This document shows positions 33,331-44,689 of a stretch of DNA of 64,000 nucleotides, piece after piece (the stretch's first letter is position 1; each line of letters begins with the position of its first letter). The stretch is from Morinoia aosen (taxonomy: Eukaryota; Arthropoda; Malacostraca; Amphipoda; Talitridae), in assembly GCA_030386875.1 (NCBI GenBank), contig CM059576.1:69129581-69193580 (forward strand). The letters are read 5' to 3'. The notes below the pieces were generated by a model, which worked only from the letters and a program-made list of their open reading frames with translations, did not search any database and was not told the DNA's origin. Both the position numbers and the translations under genes were made by a program.

Positions 33331-33870
33331 TCATCGGTAGCAGCACAACACGCGAGGTGTGGCAGCAATAGCTAGTTGCCACTAAAGTCTGCAGAGGCAG
33401 CAACACAACACACGAGGTGTGGCAGCAATAGCTAGTTGCCACTAAAGTCTGCAGAGGCAGCAACACAACACACGAGGTGTGGCAGCAATAGCCAGTTGCC
33501 ACTAAAGTCTCCAGAGGCAGTAACACAACACACGAGGTGTAGCAGCAATAGCCAGTTGCCACTAAAGTCTGCAGAGGCAGCAACACAACACACGAAGTGT
33601 GGCAGCAATAGCCAGTTGCCACTAAAGTCTGCAGAGGCAGCAACACAACACGCGAGGTGTGGCAGCAATAGCTAGTTGCCACTAAAGTCTGCAGAGGCAG
33701 CAACACAACACGCGAGGTGTGGCAGCAATAGCTAGTTGCCACTAAAGTCTGCAGAGGCAGCAACACAACACACGAGGTGCGGCAGCAATTGCTAGTTGCC
33801 ACTAAAGTCTGCAGAGGCAGCAACACAACACACGAGGTGTGGCAGCAATAGCTAGTTGCCACTTAAGTCT
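33331..33870. repeat. 60-bp minisatellite, about 9 copies
   Basis: The unit reads GCAACACAACACACGAGGTG, TGGCAGCAATAGCTAGTTGC and CACTAAAGTCTGCAGAGGCA. Copies are highly alike. Because 60 is a multiple of three, open frames with a 20-residue period appear in several frames on both strands; these are artefacts. Single diverged monomers occur at 26873 and 44785. Confidence 0.95.
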
Positions 33871-34749
33871 GCAGCTGCAATTTTGCAATTTTGCAATAAA
33901 TGCAGCTGCAATTGTCAATGCTGCATTATTCTGCTGCAGCTAGAGAATTTTTTCGACCCTAACTACATAGAAAAAAAAAGGATTTCGTTAAGAAGAACAA
34001 CACTATGTGCATGAATGCGATTAAAATCTACGTTAGAGAACATAGATTGCACTAATTGGAACCACCACGGTAACTGAGACAGGAATTGAATAAAAAAATT
34101 GGTAGAAGAAGGAAGAAGAGGAAGAGGAAGCTTCATTCTAACTGGAAAAATAGGTAAAACCTTTATATTTATTGCTAGTTGAATAGATTTGGTACGCATT
34201 ATTTATTTTTGGTACACTTTCATGGAGAATTCGGTACGATCATCAGAAAAACTTTCGGTAGCCGTGCTAGGAAGTGATAGGTACAACGAAATGTCCTAAT
34301 TATAATGTTATACGTATCTTAATTGGAATAAGATTAGTTAATAAAATAGTGCATTTATGAGCTAGGTGCATGATTGTGGCCCATAACCTCAAAATACGTT
34401 GGTATTTATGACTCTTGCAATGTAAATAGGGAACAAACAGCAGGCGGCCTAGAACAAACATGTGTCGAGTACTTATCCTCGTTAGATCCTTAAAGTACAT
34501 CAGTTATCCCTACCAAAAGCCACAGCAAACGGGTTGTACAGATGAATCATCCGTGTAAGTGCATAACCTAATAACCTAAATTATGGATGTAAATTAACTT
34601 TATGAAAAAACAGATTAGCAAACCTTATTGCAACTGTGAGTACGACAAACCGTTTCATGAAGTAAAATATTAAGACCTAATATGTCAGACTATCAAAATG
34701 AAATGGGGTTAGAATAAGTTATGGGTTGTAGTCTTCAAGCTTCACCAGT
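33871..34749. other. No gene; inverted foldback module and spacer
   Basis: A purine-rich patch (GAAGAAGGAAGAAGAGGAAG) lies at 34107. The stretch 34300-34430 (AATAAAATAGTGCATTTATG, then GTATTTATGACTCTTGCAAT) includes the CATAAATACAAACGTACTC module in minus sense. It also resembles 37610-37680. Confidence 0.55.
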
Positions 34750-35060
34750 ACGGTCGCTTGATAGTCAATGTTGGAAGCATCAGTCGGAGATGCTGCACGG
34801 CGCGGGGTCAAGCAAGACAGAGCGAGACAAAGATCAGAGGCAGCGGGACGGGCGCAGGAGCGGCCTTGGCTTCCGGTAATGAAGTTCACACGGAACCGCA
34901 AGTGCAAATTTGCATTTTAAAATTTTTTACCACATGTTATACAGCAGTAGATTGTTCCTTAAATCTAGCACAATGGACACATATGAGCAAAGCTACTTGT
35001 GGGCCCGAATAAGTTCAGCGACTTCCAAGGCATCCAATCCTCAACGCTATGCTAAGGTGG
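34750..35060 (-). repeat. Dispersed GC-rich repeat, minus copy
   Basis: Inverted relative of 27710-28000. Shared words are CACGGCGCGGGGTCAAGCAA and CTTGTGGGCCCGAATAAGTT. The two copies lie 7 kb apart in opposite orientation. Confidence 0.75.
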
Positions 35061-35219
35061 TTGAATACCTGAGTATTTAGCAAGGATATTGGCTCAATAC
35101 TCGAAAAAATAGACTGCTTGCGTTCTGTTAATTCCTGTCCCAATATTTCACTTCATTAAACAGTTTGCAATGCTCTGAATCCACAACGTTTTACTTCTCT
35201 GTTTTTTCTAACGTTATTT

Positions 35220-36690
35220 CAACCAATGAATTAGGCAGGTTTCATGAGTAAACTCACACCGGTGATCTACAGCACAACAGGTTTGCTGTGGAGGTTAGTA
35301 GGGATAAGTGAAAAACGCTGAGAGAACTGTAACAAAATTCATTCACAATTGCATGTATAAATTTGTACCTGAGATTTGAACGAGGATATTGGCCAATACT
35401 TGAGATGCATGTTTGTTGTGTGTCTCATGCTGTTAGTTTCATATTTACATTCCTGGAGTCATAAATACAAATGTACTCTAAGATTTGATTCTTCACAATT
35501 TCATCTTTAAGAATGCATATTTACTCAAGGATTACTCATACGTTGGTCCCTAGCTGCATCATTTGAGTAAACTATCGGATCCTAGCCAGACTCGTGCTCC
35601 ATCACAGGCCCAGTCTCAGTTCAACAAGTCTTTGTGGGCGTCGAAGTGGGAAGCCGGCCATTGTTTTGATAGTTACGTACACTTCTAGTGAACTCTGAAA
35701 GAGGTTTATTGTGTGCAGCACAATTTTACTATATACCTACAATATTTCACTCATTTTGAAAGGTAACTATAAAAGATTATTTTTGTGATTCATTTTCAGA
35801 GGGATAGAAGTTAGTTTCAGCCTACCATATCAAAATAGAAATATTCAAAGAGAAAAAGGAAGAAAACAACATATAAAATGGTGCTAGAGGAACGCGGAAG
35901 CTATGCGCAAGGTGTGTTCCAGCGCAGGATCCCGTGCACATAGAAACGATAAGTTGAGAAGGAAGTTTACGAAACAAGATAAAAGTTGAAGAAGAAAGTC
36001 AGAGGTGCCGGAAACCAGGACAGCATTGAGGAGAAAAAGGTCCATTAAGTAGCAAAAAGGATTTTATCAACGAATAACACCTACCTAACTCTCAGCTCGG
36101 GACCACACATATTACCCCTGGTAGCGCAAATTCGTGTAGTGCTCCTGAGGATACCGTTAGCAGTTCATCACTGTTATCATAACCGTACTATGACGGTCGG
36201 TCATTACTCGTCGTTTACGATCGGTCATAATCCGTACTAGTACGGTTATATTACCTGTGATGAACTGTAAACGGTATCTTCATTAGCACTACAAAAATTA
36301 GCACTCAATGGGTTAATATGCGTGGTCCCGAGCTGAGAGTTAAGTAGGTTTTTATTGTTGCAATACAATTTTTTTATTAGTTAATGGATTTGTTTTCACT
36401 TCACTACTGTCCTGGTTTCCAGCACCTCTTTCTGCCGCTTATATCTTGTTTCATTACCTTCCTTCTGGACTTACTGTTTCTATGAGCTCGGGAGCATTGT
36501 GTATAGATTCCCTGTTCCCTTAACATCAAAAATGATAGTGCTTTCATATTCGTTCTGCTTTTACATCTTTGTTGTTGTAAGGGACGCTGAAACTAACTTA
36601 ACCTCATAAAGGGATATTTCGAAAAATTTGTTTTATTTGAGTTACCCTTCAATTGAAAATTTCTGCACAATTTTCAGTAAACATAAGTCG
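35220..36690. repeat. Foldback element, most complete hairpin
   Basis: The arms at about 35757-36200 and 36205-36650 are inverted copies around a centre near 36205. GTTAGTTTCAGCC (35811) pairs with GCTGAAACTAAC (to 36597). AACTCTCAGCTCGGGACCAC (36077) pairs with GTGGTCCCGAGCTGAGAGTT (36326), and GAGGATACCGTTAGCAGTTC pairs with GAACTGTAAACGGTATCTTC. The outer module at 35220-35590 is shared with 28435-28740 and 45640-46000. No open frame is conserved between arms. Confidence 0.8.
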
Positions 36691-37610
36691 GACTGAAAAG
36701 CTTTTACTCAAGCAACAGGAATCTTTAAAAGCAAATTTTGGAGAAATAAAATTTTGGGAGGGATCAATAATTGATCCCAGATTCGTAATGAAGGGTACGT
36801 ATAGACTATTATTTTTTTAAATTGATTAATTCTTCGGTATGTAGATACCTAGTAAGAGCCCACATACTTTATCATGATATACATAAATATGTCTATGTAT
36901 GCATAGTATGGTACACTACAAGAAACTAAGTGACGCTCACCTCGGAGGTGAAGCACCAGCACACTTAATCAAGAACCGAGTTGACGCTGGAGGTGAAAAA
37001 AGATTTAGAAACGACTGCGTAACATTTCTGGTTGAGTTGTGCAACCAATTCAAGAAAAGATTCACTTTCGATAACGACAGCTAGATAGCTAAATTAAATG
37101 TTCTGGACCCTAGTGAATCTCGAAAGGAAACGAATTCTCCGACATCAATAATTCCTCTCGCTGCTCACTTTCCGTCGCCAGTTTCTGAGGAATGTTGGGA
37201 TGAATTAGACGATCAATGGAGGAGTTATCGCGCTATGTAGACAGGCTACCGACCGCTGGGGAGAACATCCCTCAATACTGGTACGCTTTACGAAACATGA
37301 AAGATTGTTTGCAATATTTCAAGGGCCCCATTTTGTCAAACTTCATGACAAACCTCGCAGTTTTGCCACATTCGTCAGTTGCCGTTGAGCGTATTTTTTC
37401 TATGATGAACTGCTCTAAAACAAAAGCAAAGAGGACCTTTAACTAGAGTAACCATAACGTGAATTTAGATGTATTTGCGTAACATCTACCATGTGTTTTT
37501 GTATTTTTGTAATCTTGGGGTATATTTCTAGATTTTGGGATTTTTAGAACCTCAATCTTGGGTATCGATGAAAATTTCATAGGCAGCCCCGTATCAAACG
37601 ATCAATAAGA
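36690..37610 (+). pseudogene. hAT transposase relic, C-terminal part
   Basis: The order of readable pieces is: SRTEKLLLKQQESLK and FWEGSIIDPRFVMKG; then (36899-37084) VDAGGEKRFRNDCVTFLVEL with a TAG stop; then, after a frame change at about 37216, WYALRNMKDCLQYF and VLPHSSVAVERIFSMMN. The last is the conserved hAT C-terminal dimerisation region. The 3' end, around 37510-37605, resembles the right end of the hAT at 24240-25656 and finishes GGCAGCCCCG. No target duplication was found. Confidence 0.78.
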
Positions 37611-37936
37611 AGATTAGTATAATAAAATGGTGCATGTATTAGCTAGGTGTATTTTTAGGGTTCATTTTTTATTCTGGAAAGAATTCATCTCTGCATAGTT
37701 GAATATTTTGCGGTGTCAAGAAAAGAGATCTATTTAAAATCGGTGGTTTCTTTGCACTGTTTGCATTCATTTCGTTATCCAGGATTTCATTTGTTTGGTC
37801 ACCCATTATTCCACCACAATTTCCGACACAACGTAACTCAATTGTTTTTCCACCTAGTTTCGGTTATTTCACCTTTAATGTATGAATTGATACTGCTTTT
37901 CTAATTTAATTTTTTTTTTGCGCTATTTCCATATTT
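37611..37936. other. Short spacer, no gene seen
   Basis: AT-rich. The first 60 bases resemble 34310-34365. Confidence 0.5.
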
Positions 37937-39015
37937 TGTCGTGACCCTCTCGTTTCCGGCATTATTCGTCGTTATTTCTTTCCGTTGCTTTCATTTCTTT
38001 TGATAACCGTCGTGACTTAAGGCCACATTATTCTATTTTGTCAATAACATCAATTGAGACCTTTCAACGTCTCCAATATAATTAGTAATTTACGTTATTT
38101 ATTAAACAATTAATATGGTAGCGAGTTAACCTTTTCTCTACGACAGAAACGATAATTCTTTTCTTATTGAAGGGGAAATTCACGAGGCATTGACATCACT
38201 ATTTATTCCCTAATCTTGACACAGAAATAATCAAAATGGGTCTAACGCACCTACTCACATTTGATAAAACATCGGATGTACGCTGAATGTTCCTATGAAT
38301 TACCTATTGCACAGAGGCAAGAAATGAGGATGCATTAGAGCGGATAAGTGTTATAGGACAATATGAATGGGACTTATCTTATAATTCCAGGAAAGTGGCT
38401 GATATACGTTCCGTGACAACCAATAATTTATAGTTTACGGTACTGGATGATGTATGCGAATTCACTTGAATATAAATTGTTCAATAAAGACAAAGCCCTG
38501 GCCAGCCCCAAGCTGGGGACCGGCCCCGGCACGACGTGTTTTCAGCTCTTAACTCAGCGGTTGCCACGGTCCGACTGACTCTTTTCAAACGTAACGCTCT
38601 TGGCGATGCGAACATTTGAGATGCTAACTAGTAATAACGGCATCACAAGATTGGTATATGAATGGAAGATATTTCCCCGATTAATTTAAAAACGCTGCTA
38701 CTTACTCTTGTTAACATATTTAAACTAACAATCCCCGCAAATATTATTAATAAGAAGTAAACATTACATAAGAGAAATCATTGGAGTTCCTGGCATCTTC
38801 TGTGAGCTGTCGTCGTTCCACCGAAGTCCAAGCGATGAACCTTCTCGAAGGTATAAACGATTTGAAGATATAGGCGATTTGAAGTGCTCCTTCGTCGACA
38901 CTCAGACTTATTATCATTTGGTCTTTTAGAACCATTTAGGAATACGTTATTGGCCAGATAACGATTCCAGATTCTTAGCGATGTTCCTTACACAGTCATG
39001 CGGAGAAGCATGACA
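37937..39015 (-). repeat. Long terminal repeat, left copy
   Basis: Its plus-strand reading starts TGTCGTGACCCTCTCG and ends GAAGCATGACA. AATAAA occurs near 38485. It is one base shorter than the right copy (GACTGACTC versus GACTGAACTC). Confidence 0.8.
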
Positions 39016-41915
39016 ATATCCCCCATAGCCGACCAAATTACAAGCTCCCGCTTGTGTTCGAAAGGCTTATCCTCAATATTGAACCTCACTTGCAGCCGAC
39101 GTGTCGAAACACGTGGATCGTGAAAAAAAGGCAGCATGCAGACGACCGAAGTTTGCTCATGTGGCGAGCGCTGAAACGAGGACGCCAAATACAGACACCA
39201 TAATAGTTTTTCTTGGGCAGAAACATTTCCTACACATGATGTCGACCTCCTCCTCCGACGTTGGGATTTTCGCGAAAATCCTGAGAGTAAAAACTCTCGG
39301 AAGTGTAATTACTACTTCCATAATACCGCAGGCTCATTCGTCCTGGGTGGCATTGAGCTGTTCCTTTTCACTTGCAGAAGTCTTATAGAGATCTCCGAGT
39401 AGATACTCAGTGGGTCATCAATCGAGGTGGACTACTATCTCGTGGATTTCGTCTTCTTTTCTAGAGGGTGTAATAGAAGACGCTGCCATTTATGCTGAGA
39501 TCGCCGAAGTGCAATCTATACACGTTGTTTTACATCTGGGCCTTCGTAGTATTTCTTTCGTCGCGTAGATACTCTCCGTAGTCGTCGTCGTTCTCCGTTG
39601 TCGCTGAACTTGCAGAATCCCGAAGTCGTAGTCGAAGCCTCCTGTTGAATTATGACCTTTAAATTTTAAAAGGGCGCCGTTTTCTGCGCGCTGATCCCCC
39701 GTAGAAAACTTTCCGAGGCGTTCGTATTCTGCGCGTGGGACCCCCGTAGAAAACTTTCCGTGGCAGTTGTTTTCTGTGCCCCGGACCTTCGTAGAAAATT
39801 TTCCGTGGCAGTTGTTTTCTGTGCGCCGGACCTTCGTAGAAAACTTTCCGTGGCAGTCGTCTGAGTCATGTCGTGGATATTTTCTACACCTCGTTTTCTA
39901 TGTCGGTGCGCAGCGTAAGCTCCGATCATCGCCGTCAATGGTGTGGGTGCTGCCTGTCTAGTGCGTTTGGGAGCACGGTTGACTCCGTGGTGGAGAGCGT
40001 GGTTGATGGTGTGGGCGTGGTTGAACCCGTGGTGGCGAGTGAAGTCGATGGGGTGGCGGTACGCCGGCAGTGGTGCTGGCTGCAGCGCACCATCAGCGAC
40101 AGCAACAACTGAAATCATCGTTATTGTTATTCAGTGTTCTTGTGAATTTCATTCGTTCTAGGCAAGCTCCCATTCATCTCTCACACACATATCCCAGCAT
40201 CTCGTCTCATTCTACCTCTGTGCTCACATATTTGACATACCTATCGGACTTAAAATAATATTCCATTGTTTCGAATGACATTAAATTCTAAATATAATGC
40301 GGAGCATGAGGATTAAATTTTAAAAAATGCATTAATATTGAGGACGTCATATGACAAAGTTCTCCAGTAATTTCAATTTTATGTGGAGCGTATATCAATG
40401 AAGCTCAAAATTTGTAATTCATCGTGAATTCCTGTAACATATTGTTGAGATAATTATCCTTTAATATACTCATGACGTTCTCCTCATTGAGAAATACTTT
40501 GATGGACATAAAATATAATTCTTTATTTAGATCGTAATCGTAAGTCAAAGTTTTATGTATGTAAATTGCAAATTTTAATTAAACTATTACATTTTTACGT
40601 TACTTCGCACCATATGTTTAAGATATTACATCAAAACTTGAGCGTTTAAACATTTACCTTAAGCTCCCAGTTTATCTCTTAAGTTTCTCAACAGAATAGC
40701 AGAGCAATTCAAAGTCTACCACAGCAAGAAGCAGTGCCTGAGTTCAGTCTAGTGGTTTCGAGCGACAGGGCAGAGCTGAGATTAATGACCAAGCGAGGGG
40801 AGAAGGATATTTGTAAACAAAGTGAGCAGCTAGCACCAGAGAACCACACTTGCTACCCAGTGAGTCTTGAACATTTCGTCCACATTCCATTACTCCATAA
40901 CCTCACGTCCGACATACCAACATTCAAATGTAGAAGCAGGCGTTCATTACATGATGGAAAATGCATTGAAATTGTAATTTTGACACGGGCATCAAATGAA
41001 ATAAAGTTTGCAATAAATTTAGCATTACAACATATACGATAATTACATGAAATGAGAATGTGCAAAGTTATATTCGTAGTTACGCGAAAACATCATTCCG
41101 ATTGATTGAACTTTACTCTAAATGAATTTTCTTTAGCGTATACATACGATAGATTAAGTAGATAATTTACTGAATAATTCATTTACAAAGTCGAATTTAA
41201 GGAAAGTTTCATATTAGTATTTATTTTCATATGTATAATATGGGATTTGGATTCCGAATTTAGATTTGAATGGCATAAGTTGAGGGAAATGTGATTCGAA
41301 GCGCCTGTCGCTATTGAAGCTGCCTAGGCTTCTCTCAAACAAAATGGCGTCCTGAGTCTGAATTACACGGCCGAATGATGAAATTTATATAGTATCATTT
41401 TATAATTTTTTCAAAAATCATTGAAGCACAGTTTAAATGAATAGTATAATAAATTGAATGGCACGATATTAAATTTATATTAAGTAATTAAATGGCTTTA
41501 GATAAAATAATCGAATTATCGAATTCTAACTATATAATTCAAACGGTTCGACATATTAAAAGTTATGATCAATGGACATATACTAATGGTTGATACATGA
41601 ATTAAGTTTTAATTAGCTATTAAGGCAAGGTTCACACGTACATAGGAAATAATAAATGCAAAAAATACATCTATAATATAAAGTTACACGAAATACATGA
41701 TAAAATTCGGTTAAGACCATCCTAACGTACACTCTGAATGAAACTGGTTTAAATTATTATGGAGATAGAAGTTATCGAATCTGTCAAGAGGTTAAAATGT
41801 TTTGTGGTATTTTTTTTTTTTGTAGGCTCGAGCTTTAATTACATCGGAGGAATGGGTAAGGGAAATTTAACTCTTATTACAAAGAATAAAAGACCCCCCA
41901 CCGCTAGCCGCCATT
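39016..41915. other. Internal region of the LTR-like element, mostly unassigned
   Basis: GC-richer at 39060-40110 and AT-rich at 40260-41880. No retroviral-type domain was recognised in six frames. The only notable frame is the repeat-bearing one at 39666-40118. Another plus frame (40734-41042) has no recognisable domain. Confidence 0.6.
39666..40118 (-). CDS. Hypothetical 150-residue frame with in-frame 45-bp repeats
   Basis: The sense matches the inferred orientation of the LTR element. The N-terminal half is His/Pro/Ala-rich (HHGFNHAHTINHALHHGVNR). The C-terminal half consists of four 15-residue repeats of the form TTATESFLRRSGAQK, encoded by 45-bp tandem repeats at about 39679-39860. I do not recognise a family. 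It could be a chance frame kept open by the repeat length, or the remains of a gag-position protein. Not convincing as a real gene. Confidence 0.3.
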   Translation of the reverse strand: MISVVAVADGALQPAPLPAYRHPIDFTRHHGFNHAHTINHALHHGVNRAPKRTRQAAPTPLTAMIGAYAAHRHRKRGVENIHDMTQTTATESFLRRSGAQKTTATENFLRRSGAQKTTATESFLRGSHAQNTNASESFLRGISAQKTAPF

Positions 41916-42995
41916 TGTCGTGACCCTCTCGTTTCCGGCATTATTCGTCGTTATTTCTTTCCGTTGCTTTCATTTCTTTTGATAACCGTCGTGACTTAAG
42001 GCCACATTATTCTATTTTGTCAATAAGATCAATTGAGACTTTTCAACGTCTCCAATATAATTAGTAATTTACGTTATTTAATAAACAATTAATATGGTAG
42101 CGAGTTAACCTTTTCTCTACGACAGAAACGATAATTCTTTTCTTATTAAAGGGGAAATTCACGAGGCATTGACATCACTATTTATTCCCTAATCTTGACA
42201 CAGAAATAATCAAAATGGGTCTAACGCACCTAGTCACATTTGATAAAACATCGGATGTACGCTGAATGTTCCTATGAATTACCTATTGCACAGAGGCAAG
42301 AAATGAGGATGCATTAGAGCGGATAAGTGTTATAGGACAATATGAATGGGACTTATCTTATAATTCCAGGAAAGTGGCTGATATACGTTCCGTGACAACC
42401 AATAATTTATAGTTTACGGTACTGGATGATGTATGCGAATTCACTTGAATATAAATTGTTCAATAAAGACAAAGCCCTGGCCAGCCCCAAGCTGGGGACC
42501 GGCCCCGGCACGACGTGTTTTCAGCTCTTAACTCAGCGGTTGCCACGGTCCGACTGAACTCTTTTCAAACGTAACGCTCTTGGCGATGCGAACATTTGAG
42601 ATGCTAACTAGTAATAACGGCATCACAAGATTGGTATATGAATGGAAGATATTTCCCCGATTAATTTAAATACGCTGCTACTTACTCTTGTTAACATATT
42701 TATACTAACAATCCCCGCAAATATTATTAATAAGAAGTAAACATTACATAAGAGAAATCATTGGAGTTCCTGGCATCTTCTGTGAGCTGTCGTCGTTCCA
42801 CCGAAGTCCAAGCGATGAACCTTCTCGAAGGTATAAACGATTTGAAGATATAGGCGATTTGAAGTGCTCCTTCGTCGACACTCAGACTTATTATCATTTG
42901 GTCTTTTAGAACCATTTAGGAATACGTTATTGGCCAGATAACGATTCCAGATTCTTAGCGATGTTCCTTACACAGTCATGCGGAGAAGCATGACA
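41916..42995 (-). repeat. Long terminal repeat, right copy
   Basis: About 99% identical to the left copy by eye. Differences include CAATAACATC/CAATAAGATC, ACCTACTCAC/ACCTAGTCAC and a one-base indel. Confidence 0.8.
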
Positions 42996-43416
42996 TTTGT
43001 TCAAACTACAAGTTGTCTCAAAAAATATATATTCACACTTCGCATAGCGAGAAAAAAATAATTGATGAGCAGAGAGTGAAATGAAATGGTTTCAAATACA
43101 GAAGTTATATGTAATTCAAAAATCACGCTCTCAGATGTTCAAAGTGATAACCACATTGTCCAGACAACGCTGATAACGCGCACCAAGGGATTCGCGCACG
43201 CGCGTTGGAGGTGGTTCTGCGAATTCAGTTCTGAATCGTCTTTGCACTTCAGTTGCGTTTTCGGTCTTGCAATAACATTTGAGGACAAACTTTCTCCTTT
43301 CCAAGCTAAGCTGATTTCCTGCCATGCTGTGATGAATTAAATACACCTGCAATTCATAAAAGGCAGCATGTTAGCGACAGTTAAAGTGTAAGTACATTAA
43401 TTTTAGACACCCTGTA
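42996..43416 (-). mobile_element. DNA transposon fragment with DUF4817-type HTH, truncated at LTR element
   Basis: The right end reads, on the minus strand, ACAGGGTGTCTAAAATTAAT, a terminus style common in insect Tc1/mariner-like elements. The coding fragment at 43190-43325 follows. On the other side the fragment ends at the boundary of the LTR-like element at 42995, so its remainder was lost or displaced. Confidence 0.6.
43190..43325 (-). pseudogene. DUF4817-like helix-turn-helix, N-terminal fragment
   Basis: It reads MAGNQLSLERRKFVLKCYCK, then TENATEVQRRFRTEFAEPPP. The pattern of ERRxFVLKCYxKxENAxEVQRRFRxEF is characteristic of the DUF4817 DNA-binding domain at the start of insect transposase-like proteins. 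After PPPTRVR the expected continuation is lost. The start is the ATG at 43325; a longer upstream ATG exists but adds unrelated residues. Confidence 0.75.
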
Positions 43417-43489
43417 TTTGATGTTGAAACTTGTATAATCTTGTTCGAAAGAATGCTCGTTTCACCGTCCACGCTTTCCTTTGGTTATA

Positions 43490-44210
43490 AGGAAAGACCT
43501 AATTCTATTCTCTTGGTATAGTTCACTAAGAAACAAAGGCACAAAATTGACTTCCATTCTTGACTTCTGTCCTGTACGCAGTCAAAACAGCTGCGGAATT
43601 TCTATTGGTACCGAGTTTTACTTCTCATCGCTTTGATTTCAATTCGTCCACTTCATAAATACAAACGTACTTTTGGATTAGGCGCCTCTACCACACCGTA
43701 GGTCCTGAATGTGCCATTTTGCTTCACTGATCATGAAACTTGAAGCAGTAACGTAACAACGTTAACTTACAACTCTCAATAGGCATTCATCATGAATACC
43801 TGCAAAAATAGTGAGTGATTACAGCGAAAATGCTTTAAACACTACCCGTCACGTTTATCGTTACAACCACACAATTTTACTGCATACATGCCTTATATTT
43901 TAGAACTTTTGGGTAACTTAACTAAACAATTTTTCGTCTGATTATCAATGTTTGTCAGTTTCAGCCTTCCTTACCACAGCAAAAATGATCAAATATAAAA
44001 AATTGAAGCAACATTAAGATTGGAGTTGAAAAAACGCGGAAACGACGCATTAGCTATATTCCTTCACAAGATCCCGTGCGCACAGAAACAGTAAGTTGAG
44101 TAGGAAGTTTTCGAAACAAGATAATAGTTGGAGAAGAAAGTTAGAGGTGCTGGAAATAGGACAGCAGTGAAGCGAATGTTAAGGATGCGTAGTTTTATCC
44201 CACAAATGTT
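43490..44210 (+). repeat. Foldback family, plus-sense arm
   Basis: Modules are CTCTTGGTATAGTTCACTAA (43514), CTGTCCTGTACGCAGTCAAA (43567), CATAAATACAAACGTACTTT, CAGTTTCAGCCTTCCTTACC (43956) and GATTGGAGTTG followed by an AAGCGAATG break near 44175. It ends where an LTR fragment starts. Confidence 0.72.
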
Positions 44211-44214
44211 ACAT

Positions 44215-44400
44215 CATTGTCGTTTACAGTTGCTATCCTCTCTTGATTGTCGTGACATAAGGTCACAGTTCTTTTATTTTTCTAATGAGGATCAAATGAG
44301 ACTTTTCAACGTCTACAATATAATTAGTATTTTACGTTATTTTGATTGATCAAATTATTGGTAGCGTGTAATTAATCTCCACAGTTACGATAACCTATCT
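44215..44400 (-). repeat. Diverged LTR fragment
   Basis: TGTCGTGACATAAGGTCACA ... AGACTTTTCAACGTCTACAA ... ATAATTAGTATTTTACGTTA matches the 37985-38150 part of the long terminal repeat with clear divergence. It is an older relic of the same LTR family. Confidence 0.7.
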
Positions 44401-44439
44401 CCGTCATTTATGTGTAAAAGTGTAAAATGAAAAGAAGAA

Positions 44440-44680
44440 CCAAAATAAAAGGGAACATTCTGATAAAGGCGAACGTTTCGGAATCTCTGATTCCATCATC
44501 AGTGCTGTAAAACAAGTAATAAAAAACGATGAAGAACAAATTAAGAAAAACTATAAGAAATTAATATCACTAAACCTACATCGAAAAAATAGCTATGCCT
44601 AACCATCACAAATAAAAATACAATTTCTCTTAAACATACGGAGTCACACGTACACATACACCTAAATTCTAGCACTATTC
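44440..44680 (-). mobile_element. Penelope-like 3' end fragment
   Basis: On the minus strand it reads ACTTGTTTTACAGCACTGAT, followed by the hammerhead core and GAAACGTTCGCC. The order (TTGTTTT..CAG, core, GAAACGTT) matches the 3' region of the element at 15.2-16.7 kb, but the sequence between differs. This is therefore a second Penelope family. No coding part remains. Confidence 0.55.
44475..44502 (-). ncRNA. Hammerhead-ribozyme core motif
   Basis: The minus strand reads CTGATGA, T, then the stem-loop GGAATC-AGA-GATTCC, then GAAAC. All core nucleotides of the hammerhead consensus (CTGATGA...GAAA) are present and stem II pairs perfectly. Stems I and III and the cleavage triplet were not confirmed. 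Type and context fit ribozymes known from Penelope-like elements. Confidence 0.55.
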
Positions 44681-44689
44681 TTAATCAAA

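Larger units (their letters stand above)
37937..42995 (-). mobile_element. Probable non-autonomous LTR retrotransposon
   Basis: Two direct repeats of 1079 and 1080 bp, differing at roughly nine positions, flank 2.9 kb. On the minus strand the repeat starts TGTCATGC and ends CACGACA (TG...CA). Next to it is AATGGCGGCTAGCGGTGGGG, a TGG-starting primer-binding-site-like sequence. At the other end GGCTATGGGGGATAT, a purine-rich tract, directly abuts the second repeat. These fit a minus-strand element. No gag, protease, RT or integrase motif is visible inside. A 4-bp ATTT lies flush on the left and overlaps the last base on the right, so the target duplication is uncertain. Confidence 0.68.

Noticed and set aside
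33263-33862. 199-codon Cys/Leu/Val-rich repeat protein
   Set aside because: Product of the 60-bp minisatellite; overlapping frames are open on both strands.
37932-43000. Clean 5-bp target duplication for the LTR element
   Set aside because: TATTT on the left and TTTGT on the right do not match. Only ATTT can be aligned, and only by borrowing the last LTR base.
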